A DNA stretch of 64,000 nt, from contig JAIQZO010000024.1 of the NCBI GenBank assembly GCA_021777055.1, positions 372,001-436,000 of the forward strand, in the 5' to 3' direction. Below, piece by piece: positions 9,198 through 18,508 of this stretch. A program made the translations under genes and the position numbers. The DNA is from Candidatus Anammoxibacter sp. (GTDB lineage: Bacteria; Planctomycetota; Brocadiia; Brocadiales; Anammoxibacteraceae). Every line of letters starts with the position of its first letter. Within the stretch, counting starts at the first letter, position 1. The notes under the pieces are model-generated. The model did no database searches and was not told the origin of the DNA. It was given only the letters and a program-made list of their open reading frames with translations.

Positions 9198-9332
9198 ACT
9201 AGTATAGCGACTCCAAAACAACATAGGAACAAACAGGATTCTTATCTGTTTATTATTTTTTTTAAGAAATATTCTAGCTGTTTTTTAACCAGAAAACAGA
9301 CATCTATGTTTCTTTGGAATCGTTATACTAGT
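9198..9332. repeat. 135-bp inverted-repeat element inside the spc operon
   Basis: The two ends are inverted copies of each other. The first 29 bases (from 9198, ACTAGTATAGCGACTCC) match the reverse complement of the last ones (to 9332) at 25 of 29 positions. Inside are two smaller hairpins: AAACAG/CTGTTT at 9231-9251 and CTGTTTT/AAAACAG at 9278-9299. No target duplication is obvious. It lies in the rplE-rplX gap and would be transcribed in the spc mRNA, where it would fold into a branched structure. It could be a MITE-like insertion or a regulatory RNA element. Confidence 0.6.
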
Positions 9333-9370
9333 TAATCTAAATCATTTAAAAGACATAATCTTTCTTATAT

Positions 9371-9703
9371 TTAATCATTAATAGTAATTTCACTATCACA
9401 TTTCACACAATGTCTAGTTTTCATACCATTTTCATTTTTCATTCGAATCCTTACGCCTTTATTATGACGAGAACAACTCTTATTTTTACATACAGGTGAA
9501 ACATTTGATTCAGCAATATTAGCCTCTTTTTTTATTCTGCCCCCTTTTGGATTATCCTGATTTGGCTTCAAATGCTTATGAACTAAATTTTTATCTTCTA
9601 TAATAACTGCTTTTTTTTTGGTAAGAATTGATTTAATAATCCCTGTCTTTCCCGCTTCATCACCTGCAGTTATTTCTACTAAATCACCTTTACGAATGCG
9701 CAT
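9371..9703 (-). CDS. rplX: 50S ribosomal protein L24 with a four-cysteine C-terminal part
   Basis: L24 is an assembly initiator of the 50S subunit. The KOW domain is clear (MRIRKGDLVEITAGDEAGKTG, residues 1-50). The C-terminal part has C72, C77, C99 and C102 (VCKNKSC and HCVKC), a possible zinc site that typical bacterial L24 lacks. At 110 residues it is near usual length, so the cysteines sit in place of the ordinary tail. Confidence 0.96.
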   Translation of the reverse strand: MRIRKGDLVEITAGDEAGKTGIIKSILTKKKAVIIEDKNLVHKHLKPNQDNPKGGRIKKEANIAESNVSPVCKNKSCSRHNKGVRIRMKNENGMKTRHCVKCDSEITIND

Positions 9704-9727
9704 ATTAATCTCTATTCTTTAACTAAT

Positions 9728-10096
9728 TTAAACTACCTCTGGAGCCAGAGATATTATCTTCATAAAATTTTTTTGCCTTAATTCCCTTGCAATTGCCCCA
9801 AAAATTCTTGTACCCTGCGGGTTCCCATCTTTATCAATTACTACTATTGCATTTTTATCAAACTTAATATATGAACCATCTGCTCTGCGCACATTTTTTC
9901 TAGTCCTTACAATAACAGCTTTAACAACATCACCCTTTTTTACACCACCACCAGGCAAAGCCTTCTTTATTGCAACAACAATAACATCACCAAGACTAGC
10001 ACACTTCCTGCTGGTACCTCCTAACACCTTAATACATTTAGCCCTTTTTGCCCCACTATTATCAGCAACATCTAAACTTGTTTGTTCCATTATCAT
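9728..10096 (-). CDS. rplN: 50S ribosomal protein L14
   Basis: L14 forms intersubunit bridges and is the docking site of the silencing factor RsfS. The 122 residues match the family length, with [18 protein letters not shown] at the start and [18 protein letters not shown] near the end. It lies between rpsQ and rplX. Confidence 0.97.
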   Translation of the reverse strand: MIMEQTSLDVADNSGAKRAKCIKVLGGTSRKCASLGDVIVVAIKKALPGGGVKKGDVVKAVIVRTRKNVRRADGSYIKFDKNAIVVIDKDGNPQGTRIFGAIARELRQKNFMKIISLAPEVV

Positions 10097-10103
10097 GATA
10101 AAC

Positions 10104-10406
10104 TTAACCCTTTTTTTCTAATATTTCTATTAAATTCCAACGTTTCGTTTTACTCATAGGCCTTGCCTGGATCAATTTCACTTTATCTCCAACATTTCCT
10201 TCATTGTTTTCATCATGAGCTTTATAAATTGTATATTTTTTTACAAATTTGCCGTACTTCTTATGTTTAACAATTCTCTCAACTTGCACAGAAATTGTTT
10301 TATTCATCTTATCACTTATAACAAATCCAACTATATTTTTTCTTTTTATTTTTTTTTCTATAGTAGTCACTATTAGTATGAACTTTTCATTAATAGCGCA
10401 ATACAT
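10104..10406 (-). CDS. rpsQ: 30S ribosomal protein S17
   Basis: S17 is a primary 16S binder with an OB fold. The core is [29 protein letters not shown], followed by PMSKTKRW. The 100-residue reading from the ATG at 10406 carries about 15 residues more than usual. A GTG at 10370 would give 88 residues, closer to the family, but no clear Shine-Dalgarno decides between the two starts. Confidence 0.93.
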   Translation of the reverse strand: MYCAINEKFILIVTTIEKKIKRKNIVGFVISDKMNKTISVQVERIVKHKKYGKFVKKYTIYKAHDENNEGNVGDKVKLIQARPMSKTKRWNLIEILEKKG

Positions 10407-10476
10407 ACACCCTATTAAAAGAAAAGTCTATTTTAATTATTTAACCTAATATAATTTATACTTTTTATTGAAAATT

Positions 10477-10523
10477 AATAGGTATTTTTTTAATCAACCA
10501 TATTAATTGAAAAAATATCTATT
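10477..10523 (-). other. Long AU-rich hairpin in the rpmC-rpsQ gap
   Basis: Arms 10477-10490 and 10510-10523 pair at 13 of 14 positions plus one G-U, with a 19-base loop. It sits in a 128-base gap after rpmC, where spc/S10 genes normally follow within a few bases. It could act as an attenuator, pause or processing site. The following uridine run on the minus strand is weak, so full termination is unlikely. Confidence 0.4.
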
Positions 10524-10534
10524 TTGATATTTTT

Positions 10535-10735
10535 TTATTTTAGAAGACCCAACTCTTTTTCACGTTTAATTGTTTTTAATCTAGCGATATTTCTTCTGAT
10601 CCTTTTATATTGAGCTGAATTTTTTGTTTCGCCCGCTTCACATTGGAATCGTAAATTTAAAAGTTCCCTAGAACCTTCATCAATTTCATCTAAGATTTCA
10701 TTATCCGATTTGCTTCTAATTTCACTAATTGTCAA
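10535..10735 (-). CDS. rpmC: 50S ribosomal protein L29
   Basis: L29 lies at the peptide exit tunnel, where trigger factor and SRP dock. The 66 residues form two helices with [32 protein letters not shown]. It starts 11 bases inside the end of rplP (overlap 10725-10735), so translation is coupled. Confidence 0.96.
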   Translation of the reverse strand: MTISEIRSKSDNEILDEIDEGSRELLNLRFQCEAGETKNSAQYKRIRRNIARLKTIKREKELGLLK

Positions 10736-11150
10736 ATTTATCCCTCCTAGTAAGAAATCGTACTTTTACCGGTAATTTATGAGCAACCCTGTTAAAAGCC
10801 TCCTTGGCATCATCTTCTGCTACACCACCAACTTCATACAATATTGTACCAGGTTTTACAACAGCCACCCATCTATCTGTTTCACCTTTACCCTTACCCA
10901 TTCTAGTTTCAATAGGTTTTGCGCTAATAGGTTTATGTGGAAATATCCTGATGGTCATCTTACCTTCCCGTGCTAAAAAGTGCGTTGCTGCAACCCTACC
11001 TGCTTCAATCTGCTGTGCGCTTATCCAACCCGGCTCTAAAGATTGTAACGCAAATTCTCCAAAGGCAATTTTGTTTCCCCTTGTAGCATTACCTTTTATC
11101 CTACCCCTTTGGCATTTTCTAAATTTTACCCTTTTAGGCATTAACCGCAT
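10725..11150 (-). CDS. rplP: 50S ribosomal protein L16
   Basis: L16 helps form the A-site tRNA pocket of the 50S subunit. The 141 residues carry [19 protein letters not shown] and the later [25 protein letters not shown] keep the ATG at 11150, since an AAGGAG lies ten bases upstream inside rpsC. An in-frame ATG at 11141 (MPKRVKF) is the alternative. It overlaps rpsC by 17 bases. Confidence 0.96.
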   Translation of the reverse strand: MRLMPKRVKFRKCQRGRIKGNATRGNKIAFGEFALQSLEPGWISAQQIEAGRVAATHFLAREGKMTIRIFPHKPISAKPIETRMGKGKGETDRWVAVVKPGTILYEVGGVAEDDAKEAFNRVAHKLPVKVRFLTRRDKFDN

Positions 11151-11796
11151 TCTTTTTACTCTCCTTAACTGATGGAATTATACCTTTATATATCCAAACC
11201 TTTACCCCTATTGTTCCATATGTTGTAAAAGATTCTGAAAATCCATAATCAATATTTGCCCTCAAAGTATGCAATGGTATACTTCCAACGGTGTTAGACT
11301 CAGATCTTGCAATTTCAGCACCATTAAGTCGCCCAGATATCTGTAATTTAATACCTTTTGCTCCAAATTGCATCGTTGTATCAACACTTTTTTTCATTAC
11401 TTTTCTAAAAGCAATACGTTTTGCTAATTGATCAGCAATATTTTCAGCAACCAGTTGTGCCTCTAACTCAGGTCTACTTATCTCTTTAATTTTTATATTA
11501 ATATCTCTGCTTGTTAATTTATGTAGACGATCTTTTAGTTTTTCAATCTCTACACCTTTTCTACCAATTATTAAAGCTGGCCTAGATGTGTGAAGAATAA
11601 TGCAGGCACCTTCTCTGGTCCTCTCAATCTCTATCTTGGCAACACAAGCAAATCTATAATTATTTTTAATATATTTCCTTATTTTATTATCTTCTACTAA
11701 TAGATCCCCAAATTCTCTCTTTTTAGCAAACCAGCTTGAACGCCAATTCTCAGTAATACCTATTCTAAAGCCAGTTGGACACACTTTTTGTCCCAT
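11134..11796 (-). CDS. rpsC: 30S ribosomal protein S3
   Basis: S3 forms part of the mRNA entry channel and has helicase activity with S4 and S5. The 220 residues begin [18 protein letters not shown], then the KH domain with the GxxG loop ([12 protein letters not shown]) and the C-terminal S3 domain ([22 protein letters not shown]). The order rplV-rpsC-rplP is standard. Confidence 0.97.
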   Translation of the reverse strand: MGQKVCPTGFRIGITENWRSSWFAKKREFGDLLVEDNKIRKYIKNNYRFACVAKIEIERTREGACIILHTSRPALIIGRKGVEIEKLKDRLHKLTSRDINIKIKEISRPELEAQLVAENIADQLAKRIAFRKVMKKSVDTTMQFGAKGIKLQISGRLNGAEIARSESNTVGSIPLHTLRANIDYGFSESFTTYGTIGVKVWIYKGIIPSVKESKKNAVNA

Positions 11797-11825
11797 TGAT
11801 TTCTCCGTAATTCTATTATTATAAG

Positions 11826-12155
11826 TTAGTTGGACAATATAATAGTAATATGTGATGTCCTTTTAAGAATTTGATTCCACATACCCCTTGAACGAGGTCT
11901 ATGCCACTTTCTTGTAGGGCCTTCATCAACTCTTGCTATTTTTATTTTTAAAGATTCAACATTCACTTCAGCATTTTCATCTGCATTTGCAAGTGCAGAA
12001 TTTAATACCTTATTTACCATATATGCTGCCCTTTTATTAGTAACTCTTAATATCTCAAAGGCCTCACTAACCGATCTACCACGTATTAAATCTATAACAT
12101 ACCTTATTTTCCTAGGAGACATCCTAGCGTATTTATGAATTGATTTGAATTCCAT
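11826..12155 (-). CDS. rplV: 50S ribosomal protein L22
   Basis: L22 lines the peptide exit tunnel with an extended hairpin. The 109 residues include ARMSPRKIRYVIDLIRG and the tunnel hairpin segment ARVDEGPTRKWHRPRSRGMW, a macrolide-resistance hot spot in other bacteria. Nothing unusual is visible there. Confidence 0.97.
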   Translation of the reverse strand: MEFKSIHKYARMSPRKIRYVIDLIRGRSVSEAFEILRVTNKRAAYMVNKVLNSALANADENAEVNVESLKIKIARVDEGPTRKWHRPRSRGMWNQILKRTSHITIILSN

Positions 12156-12178
12156 TATTTAATCTTTATTTTAAAAGT

Positions 12179-12448
12179 TTATCTTTTTTTTGTTCCGCCG
12201 TGACCTCTATACGTTCTCGTAGGAGAAAACTCACCTAGTTTATGACCAACAATCTCTTCCGTCACAATAAGTTTATTAAAAATCTTACCATTATGAATTA
12301 AAAAGGTGTGGGAAACAAACTCAGGAATTATTGTACAGCTTCTGCTCCAAGTCTTTATTGGCTCTTTCTTACCGGTTTCTTTCTGTTTGTTTATTTTTTT
12401 TACAAGCTTTTCGTCTACAAAAGGCCCCTTTTTTACTGATCTACCCAT
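12179..12448 (-). CDS. rpsS: 30S ribosomal protein S19
   Basis: S19 works in the 30S head and pairs with S13 near the A and P sites. The 89 residues start [15 protein letters not shown] and contain [12 protein letters not shown] and [21 protein letters not shown]. It lies between rplB and rplV. Confidence 0.97.
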   Translation of the reverse strand: MGRSVKKGPFVDEKLVKKINKQKETGKKEPIKTWSRSCTIIPEFVSHTFLIHNGKIFNKLIVTEEIVGHKLGEFSPTRTYRGHGGTKKR

Positions 12449-12486
12449 TTATAATCCAACCTATATTGAAAACTATATTAATTATG

Positions 12487-13317
12487 CTATTTTTTATGCC
12501 TTTTTCTAACAATATATTTATCGCTATAAGCACTCTTTTTCCTTGTTCTACCACCTTTAGCTAACTTACCAGTTGGTGAGCAAGGGTGTCGACCTCCATG
12601 ACTTCTACCTTCACCACCACCCAATGGATGCGCAACCGGATTCATCGCAGTTCCTCTAACATGTGGCCTTCTACCCTTCCATCTTTTTCTACCGGCTTTT
12701 CCTAAACTTATGTTCATATGATCAGTATTGCTTATCCGTCCAATTGTTGCTCTACAGTTATGAAAGATTTTTCTGACTTCGCCTGAAGGCAATACTACAT
12801 TTGCATAGTTCCCCTCTTTAGCCAATATTCTTGCTGCATTACCTGCAGATCTCACTAGTATTCCACCTTGACCAACTTGTAATTCAACATTATGAATAGG
12901 AACACCTGCTGGAATATCCTTTAGAGGCATACAATTGGCAATCTTAGATTCTATCTTTTCCCCAGACATTACTGATTCACCTACTTCTAGTCCGTTTGGA
13001 GCAATTATATATCTTTTTTCACCATCAACATAATTTAGTAAAGCAATATTTGCAGATCTATAAGGATCATATTCAATACTCGCAACTCTTGCAGGAACAT
13101 TATCTTTTCGTCTCTTGAAATCTATAATTCTATAATGACGCTTATTACCTCCACCCCTATGCCGAGACGTTATTTTACCATCACTATTTCTTCCTGATTT
13201 TTTCTTTAGAGTTAATAACAGGCTTTTTTCTGGCTTAACTGAGGTAATTTCTTTAAAATCCAACACACTTCCGTGCCGTCTTCCTGCAGAGGTTGGTTTA
13301 TACTTTTTTACACCCAT
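12487..13317 (-). CDS. rplB: 50S ribosomal protein L2
   Basis: L2 sits near the peptidyl transferase centre and is needed for subunit joining. The 276 residues have the family hallmark [21 protein letters not shown], including the histidine close to the catalytic centre, and the ending [16 protein letters not shown]. The length is normal. Confidence 0.97.
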   Translation of the reverse strand: MGVKKYKPTSAGRRHGSVLDFKEITSVKPEKSLLLTLKKKSGRNSDGKITSRHRGGGNKRHYRIIDFKRRKDNVPARVASIEYDPYRSANIALLNYVDGEKRYIIAPNGLEVGESVMSGEKIESKIANCMPLKDIPAGVPIHNVELQVGQGGILVRSAGNAARILAKEGNYANVVLPSGEVRKIFHNCRATIGRISNTDHMNISLGKAGRKRWKGRRPHVRGTAMNPVAHPLGGGEGRSHGGRHPCSPTGKLAKGGRTRKKSAYSDKYIVRKRHKK

Positions 13318-13360
13318 TAATCTTATCCTTATTATCTTTAATACTATATTATTCTATATA

Positions 13361-13642
13361 TTAAAATCCTAAATCAATTACATCTTCTTTATGGAGAGTA
13401 ATTATGGCTCTTTTTCGCTCTTTAGTCATCCCTATTATATTTCGTGTTCTTTTCTTCTTCCCTTTTCTTGTAATAGTACGGACACCAAGGACGTTAACGG
13501 AAAACAATTTTTCTATTGCTTTTTTTATTTCGATCTTATTTGCTTTATTATGTACCTCGAAATAATATGTATTATTATTTTCGCGATCATATACACTTTT
13601 TTCTGAATGTATAGGTTTTTTTATTATTTTATACTCTTCCAT
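13361..13642 (-). CDS. rplW: 50S ribosomal protein L23
   Basis: L23 is the exit-tunnel docking site for trigger factor and SRP. The 93 residues include KPIHSEKSVYDRENNNTYYF, KANKIEIKKAIEKLFSVNV and a basic loop KGKKKRTRNIIG. The gap of 129 bases to rplD upstream is AT-rich and holds no gene. Confidence 0.96.
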   Translation of the reverse strand: MEEYKIIKKPIHSEKSVYDRENNNTYYFEVHNKANKIEIKKAIEKLFSVNVLGVRTITRKGKKKRTRNIIGMTKERKRAIITLHKEDVIDLGF

Positions 13643-13771
13643 TTTATTTTATACTTTAACTCTATCTATAAATTGTTATTAGAAATCTATTAAATATAAA
13701 AGAACTTTGAATAATTTATATATATTAAAATTAACAGATTATCATCTTATAATTATATAAATAGAAAATCA

Positions 13772-14377
13772 TTAATCATTATTTAGAATTTCAAGAGCAT
13801 CTTTTGTAATTAATACTTTTTTTTGCGATACAACATCATAAGCATTTAACTCTTTTACGTTCTTCATCTTAACATTGCTTATATTCCGGGCTGATTTCCA
13901 AATGGTCTCATTGTACTCTGGAATTATAATTAAACAAGTCTTATTTATTTTAAAATTTTTGAGAATATTAGAAATGTACTTTGTAGATGGTTTGTCTAGG
14001 TTAATATTCTCTATAACGGTAATCTCTTCATCATTAATTTTAGAAGTAATCGCGGAATTTAATGCAAGCCTTCTCTCTTTTTTCACGACCTTAAAGCGCA
14101 CATTTCTAGGTTTTGGTCCAAAGGTAACACCGCCACCACGCCAAACTGGAGATCTTTTACTACCTGCCCTGGCACGCCCCAAATGTTTTTGCGCAAAAGG
14201 TTTTTTTCCACTTCCAGCAACCTCTGATCTTGTTTTTGTTGATGCAATATGGCATTGTTTATTAGCTTCATATAAATTAACAACTTTACGTAAAAGAGGT
14301 AGTCTAACATTGCTAAACTTTTCCGTATTTATAGTAATTTCACTAACTGAATTACCATCTAAATTATATAGCTTCAA
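13772..14377 (-). CDS. rplD: 50S ribosomal protein L4
   Basis: L4 reaches into the exit tunnel. In some proteobacteria it represses the S10 operon. The 201 residues hold the tunnel loop KKPFAQKHLGRARAGSKRSP followed by WRGGGVTFGPKPR. It lies between rplC and rplW. Confidence 0.97.
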   Translation of the reverse strand: MKLYNLDGNSVSEITINTEKFSNVRLPLLRKVVNLYEANKQCHIASTKTRSEVAGSGKKPFAQKHLGRARAGSKRSPVWRGGGVTFGPKPRNVRFKVVKKERRLALNSAITSKINDEEITVIENINLDKPSTKYISNILKNFKINKTCLIIIPEYNETIWKSARNISNVKMKNVKELNAYDVVSQKKVLITKDALEILNND

Positions 14378-14416
14378 TATTATCTTCCTTTAATTATACA
14401 AAAAATGTTATAACGA

Positions 14417-15052
14417 TTATGGACGTATACTTTTACTCTTCTTAACTAATACATAACTACCAACAGTTCCAGGTACTGCGCCTTTTACTAAAAGTAAGTT
14501 TTTTGCGGTATCAACCTTTACAACATCTAAGTTTTTGATAGATTTCTTTCTATTGCCCATTCTACCTGACATTTTTTTTCCTTTAATCACTCTACCAGGA
14601 TTTGTACCTGCACCTATGGAGCCTGGCCTTCTATGGCAAGTTGAGCCATGCGCACCTGGGCCGCCACTAAACCCCCATCTTTTAATTACTCCAGCAAAAC
14701 CCTTTCCCTTGGTAGTCCCTGTAACATCCACAACTTTTACATCTTTAAAAATGTCAACAGTTAATTCCTGACCAATTTTAATATCATCATATGAATCACT
14801 AAATATTTCTTTTAATACCTTTTTAGGTGAAACATCAGCCTTCTTTACATGTCCCTGTTCAGCTTTATTGCTTTGTTTTAATTTTTTGTCTAAAAACCCA
14901 ATCTGAACGGCAGAATAGCCATCTGTTTCATCCGATTTGATTTGAGTAACATAACAAGGGCCAGTTTCAATTACAGTAACAGGATACATCTCACCGTTAC
15001 TATCAAAAACTTGACTCATTCCTATTTTTTTTCCAAGTAATCCGTTTACCAT
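14417..15052 (-). CDS. rplC: 50S ribosomal protein L3
   Basis: L3 starts 50S assembly and its loop approaches the peptidyl transferase centre. The 211 residues begin MVNGLLGKKIGMSQVFD and carry KGKGFAGVIKRWGFSGGPGA and GSIGAGTNPGRVIKGKKM. It is the second gene of the S10 cluster. Confidence 0.97.
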   Translation of the reverse strand: MVNGLLGKKIGMSQVFDSNGEMYPVTVIETGPCYVTQIKSDETDGYSAVQIGFLDKKLKQSNKAEQGHVKKADVSPKKVLKEIFSDSYDDIKIGQELTVDIFKDVKVVDVTGTTKGKGFAGVIKRWGFSGGPGAHGSTCHRRPGSIGAGTNPGRVIKGKKMSGRMGNRKKSIKNLDVVKVDTAKNLLLVKGAVPGTVGSYVLVKKSKSIRP

Positions 15053-15149
15053 TTTTTTAAAGATGAGTTATTATTTATATTGTTCAACAAAATTATTAAT
15101 TATTTTACTATTAGAAATTAAATAGCTCCGCATCTCAGTTCGCCCAGTC

Positions 15150-15467
15150 TTATACTTTTATTTTTATCTCTATACCAGCCGGCATGTTTAGCTTATTTAA
15201 TGAATCTATAGTTTTTGACGTTGGCTCTAAAATGTCTATTAACCTTTTATGTGTTCTTATCTCAAATTGTTCGCGTGACTTTTTATCAACATGTGGGGAG
15301 CGTAGAACCGTATAACGTTCAATCTTTGTTGGCAATGGTACAGGTCCTACAACTTTAGCACCCGATCGTTTAGCATTCTCAATTATCTCTAATGAAGCCT
15401 GGTCCAATGCCCTATGATCATAAGCTTCCATTCTAATTCTTATTCTTTGATCTAATCTATTTTCCAT
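15150..15467 (-). CDS. rpsJ: 30S ribosomal protein S10
   Basis: S10 is part of the 30S head and is also the NusE subunit of antitermination complexes. The 105 residues contain [38 protein letters not shown] and [14 protein letters not shown]. It follows fusA by 15 bases, joining the str and S10 clusters into one block. Confidence 0.97.
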   Translation of the reverse strand: MENRLDQRIRIRMEAYDHRALDQASLEIIENAKRSGAKVVGPVPLPTKIERYTVLRSPHVDKKSREQFEIRTHKRLIDILEPTSKTIDSLNKLNMPAGIEIKIKV

Positions 15468-15482
15468 AGTTAATAAAAAAAG

Positions 15483-17537
15483 TTAAGTACTTATACTATA
15501 TACATCACTTGGGGCAGGCTGGTAAGCAAACGGCTGCATTGTGTAATTACCACGCCCTTGTGAAAGAGAGCGAATGGCAGTTGCGTAACCAAACATTTCC
15601 GCTAAAGGAACTTCAACTTTAACTGTCTGTATGCCCTTCTTTAAACTCATATCTACAATTTTAGAACGTCTACTATTTAAATCAGATAAAATATCACCAA
15701 TGTATTGCTCCGGAACATATACTTCTACTGCCATAATGGGCTCCAATATAATACCTTTTGCCATTTCAACTCCATTTCTCAGTGCTATACAAGCAGCACT
15801 TTCAAAGGCTAAATCGGAAGAATCCACCTGGTGATATGAACCATCAATCAGTGTAACTTTTATATTTATTAAAGGATGACCACTAAGAATACCACTTTGT
15901 GCAAGCCCCCTAATTCCTTTTTCAACTGACCTTATATATTGTTTAGGAATCTTACCACCGACTATTTTATCCTCAAATTCAACAGTTCTCTCACCCTTAA
16001 ATGGCTCTAATATTATTTTTACATGTCCATATTGCCCATGCCCACCACTTTGCTGAATAAACTTACCTTCAACTTCCACCTTTTTCTGAATAGTCTCCCT
16101 ATATGAAACTTTAGGTTCACCTATATTCGCATCCACCTTAAACTCATTAAGCATCCTGTTTTTTAATACTTCAAGGTGCAGTTCACCCATACCTGAAATA
16201 ATTAATTGCCCTGTTTCTGTATCAGTTCGAGTCCTAAATGAAGGGTCTTCTTTCGCTAATTTAACTAAAACAGCTGCTAATTTTTCTTTTTCAGCATCAG
16301 TTTTTGGTTCTATAGCCATAGATATAACATTTTCAGGAAAGTCTATCTTCTCTAAAATGATTGGTTTCTCGTTGTCACAAAGAGTATCTCCTGTTACTGT
16401 GTTTTTCAAACCGATAACTGCAACAATATCTCCAGCTTCAGCCTCTTCAATCTGCTCTCTGTTATTAGCATGCATACGAAAAATCCGACTGATCAACTCT
16501 TTTTTATTAGTCCTTGTATTAAGTATTCTGTCCCCGGTTGTCAATTTCCCAGAATAAAGCCTAATAAAAGTTAAATCACCATGTTTATCTGATATTATCT
16601 TGAATATAAGAGAACTAAAAGGCTCTTCATTTAGCGCTTTTCTTGTTACCGTCTCATCTGTTTTGGGTTCTATCCCTTCAATTGCAGGCATATCTACTGG
16701 TGCTGGTAAATATTCACAAACACCATCTAAGAGATTTTGCACTCCTTTGTTTTTAAAGGCTGATCCACAAAAAACAGGAAATAATTTTAATTTTATAGTA
16801 CTTTCTCTTATTGCCTTTTTTAGATCATCATTTGTTATCTCTTCTTCATTTAAATACTTATCCATCAACCAATCCACTTCTTCAGCAACCCCTTCAACCA
16901 TTTCAGCTCTTTTTTCTTCTGCCAAGGCTTTTAAACGGTCAGGTATATCTTCATCATTATATTTTGCCCCATAATCATCTGCGGTTTCATTATAAATCTT
17001 TGCCCTCATCTCAATAAGATCAACTACACCTTTAAAATCTTGTTCTTTATCTACTGGTATCTGTATAGGTAAAGCTTTAGCTCCGAGCTTTTCGCTAAGA
17101 TCATTAACAACATTAAAGAAATCCGCCCCAACCCTATCCATCTTATTTACAAAACAGATACGAGGAACTTTATATCTATCCGCTTGCCTCCAAACAGTTT
17201 CAGACTGTGCCTCTACACCGCCAACACTACAGAAAACTGCAATTGCGCCATCTAAAACCCTTAAAGACCTTTCAACTTCAACTGTAAAATCAACGTGCCC
17301 AGGTGTATCTATAATATTTATTTGGCTATCATTCCAAAAAGAACATGTCGCAGCCGCTCCTATTGTAATACCCCTCTTTTGTTCCTCTTCCATGTAGTCC
17401 ATAGTAGCATTACCTTCATGAACTTCACCAATCTTGTAAGTCTTTCCGGTATAGAATAAAATTCTTTCCGTAAGAGTAGTCTTTCCTGCATCTATATGAG
17501 CCGCAATACCTATGTTCCTAAGTTTTTCAATTTCCAT
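15483..17537 (-). CDS. fusA: Elongation factor G
   Basis: EF-G is the GTPase that drives ribosome translocation. The 684 residues begin with the G domain ([12 protein letters not shown], switch [14 protein letters not shown]) and continue to domains II to V, including the domain IV tip region ([12 protein letters not shown]). It follows rpsG in the standard str-operon order. Confidence 0.98.
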   Translation of the reverse strand: MEIEKLRNIGIAAHIDAGKTTLTERILFYTGKTYKIGEVHEGNATMDYMEEEQKRGITIGAAATCSFWNDSQINIIDTPGHVDFTVEVERSLRVLDGAIAVFCSVGGVEAQSETVWRQADRYKVPRICFVNKMDRVGADFFNVVNDLSEKLGAKALPIQIPVDKEQDFKGVVDLIEMRAKIYNETADDYGAKYNDEDIPDRLKALAEEKRAEMVEGVAEEVDWLMDKYLNEEEITNDDLKKAIRESTIKLKLFPVFCGSAFKNKGVQNLLDGVCEYLPAPVDMPAIEGIEPKTDETVTRKALNEEPFSSLIFKIISDKHGDLTFIRLYSGKLTTGDRILNTRTNKKELISRIFRMHANNREQIEEAEAGDIVAVIGLKNTVTGDTLCDNEKPIILEKIDFPENVISMAIEPKTDAEKEKLAAVLVKLAKEDPSFRTRTDTETGQLIISGMGELHLEVLKNRMLNEFKVDANIGEPKVSYRETIQKKVEVEGKFIQQSGGHGQYGHVKIILEPFKGERTVEFEDKIVGGKIPKQYIRSVEKGIRGLAQSGILSGHPLINIKVTLIDGSYHQVDSSDLAFESAACIALRNGVEMAKGIILEPIMAVEVYVPEQYIGDILSDLNSRRSKIVDMSLKKGIQTVKVEVPLAEMFGYATAIRSLSQGRGNYTMQPFAYQPAPSDVYSIST

Positions 17538-17578
17538 TATAACAAAACCCCAAAATTATATTTTCCTTAAATTACGAC

Positions 17579-18058
17579 TTACATAGTCCAAGCAAAGTGC
17601 GCAAAAGCTTTATTTGCTTCTGCCATTTTATGTGTATTTTCCCTTTTTGTAATAGAAACACCCTGCTTCTGAAACGCATCACTTATCTCATCTGCTAGCC
17701 TTTTATACATAGCTCTACCTTTTTTGTTCCTAGCCGCCTCTAATATCCATCTAATAGCTAAAGATTGCTGTCTCTTTTTAGGAACCTCTATGGGAACTTG
17801 ATAAGTCGCTCCTCCTACACGCTTTGACCTAACCTCAATCAAGGGTTTAACATTATTAATGGAAGTTTCGAAGACTTCTAATGCCATTTTATCTTGAAAT
17901 CTATCAGTTATTACATCCATCATATCATATACAATTTTCTCAGCAATACTCTTTTTACCCGTAACCATTAAGCAATTGATAAATTTTGCAACCAATTTAC
18001 TTTTGTATCTTACATCAGGTTTCATAAACCTTTCAGTGCTTTTATATTGTAATGCCAT
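17579..18058 (-). CDS. rpsG: 30S ribosomal protein S7
   Basis: S7 starts assembly of the 30S head. The 159 residues include VTGKKSIAEKIVYDMMD, GGATYQVPIEVPKKRQQSLA and HKMAEANKAFAHFAW, all typical. It lies between rpsL and fusA. Confidence 0.97.
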   Translation of the reverse strand: MALQYKSTERFMKPDVRYKSKLVAKFINCLMVTGKKSIAEKIVYDMMDVITDRFQDKMALEVFETSINNVKPLIEVRSKRVGGATYQVPIEVPKKRQQSLAIRWILEAARNKKGRAMYKRLADEISDAFQKQGVSITKRENTHKMAEANKAFAHFAWTM

Positions 18059-18084
18059 ACATTACCTACCTTTTAAATTAAAAC

Positions 18085-18456
18085 TTATTTCGGACTTTTG
18101 GATCCATACTTAGATCTTCCTCTTCGCCTACCTTCTACTCCTGAAGTATCAAGAGTACCTCTAACTATATGATATTTAACACCTGGTAAATCCCTTACTC
18201 TACCGCCCCTTACAAGCACAATAGAGTGTTCCTGCAGATTATGTCCTTCACCTGGTATATAACCTGTAATTTCATTTCCGTTTGAAAGCCTCACCCTTGC
18301 TATCTTACGAAGAGCTGAATTTGGTTTCTTTGGTGTTCGAGTCATAACCTGCAAACACACTCCACGCTTTTGTGGACATACTTCCAAGTCTGGGCTACTA
18401 CTTTTTTTGACTATCTTTTTTCTTCCTTTTCTTACTAGTTGATTAATTGTAGGCAT
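18085..18456 (-). CDS. rpsL: 30S ribosomal protein S12
   Basis: S12 lies at the decoding centre. The 123 residues carry [20 protein letters not shown] with the lysine whose change gives streptomycin resistance in other species, and [20 protein letters not shown]. Both resistance-associated segments are wild-type in form. Confidence 0.97.
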   Translation of the reverse strand: MPTINQLVRKGRKKIVKKSSSPDLEVCPQKRGVCLQVMTRTPKKPNSALRKIARVRLSNGNEITGYIPGEGHNLQEHSIVLVRGGRVRDLPGVKYHIVRGTLDTSGVEGRRRGRSKYGSKSPK

Positions 18457-18508
18457 CTATTTTACCTTTATGAGTTATTTTAAAATTATTAAAATCTATT
18501 ATGAAATA

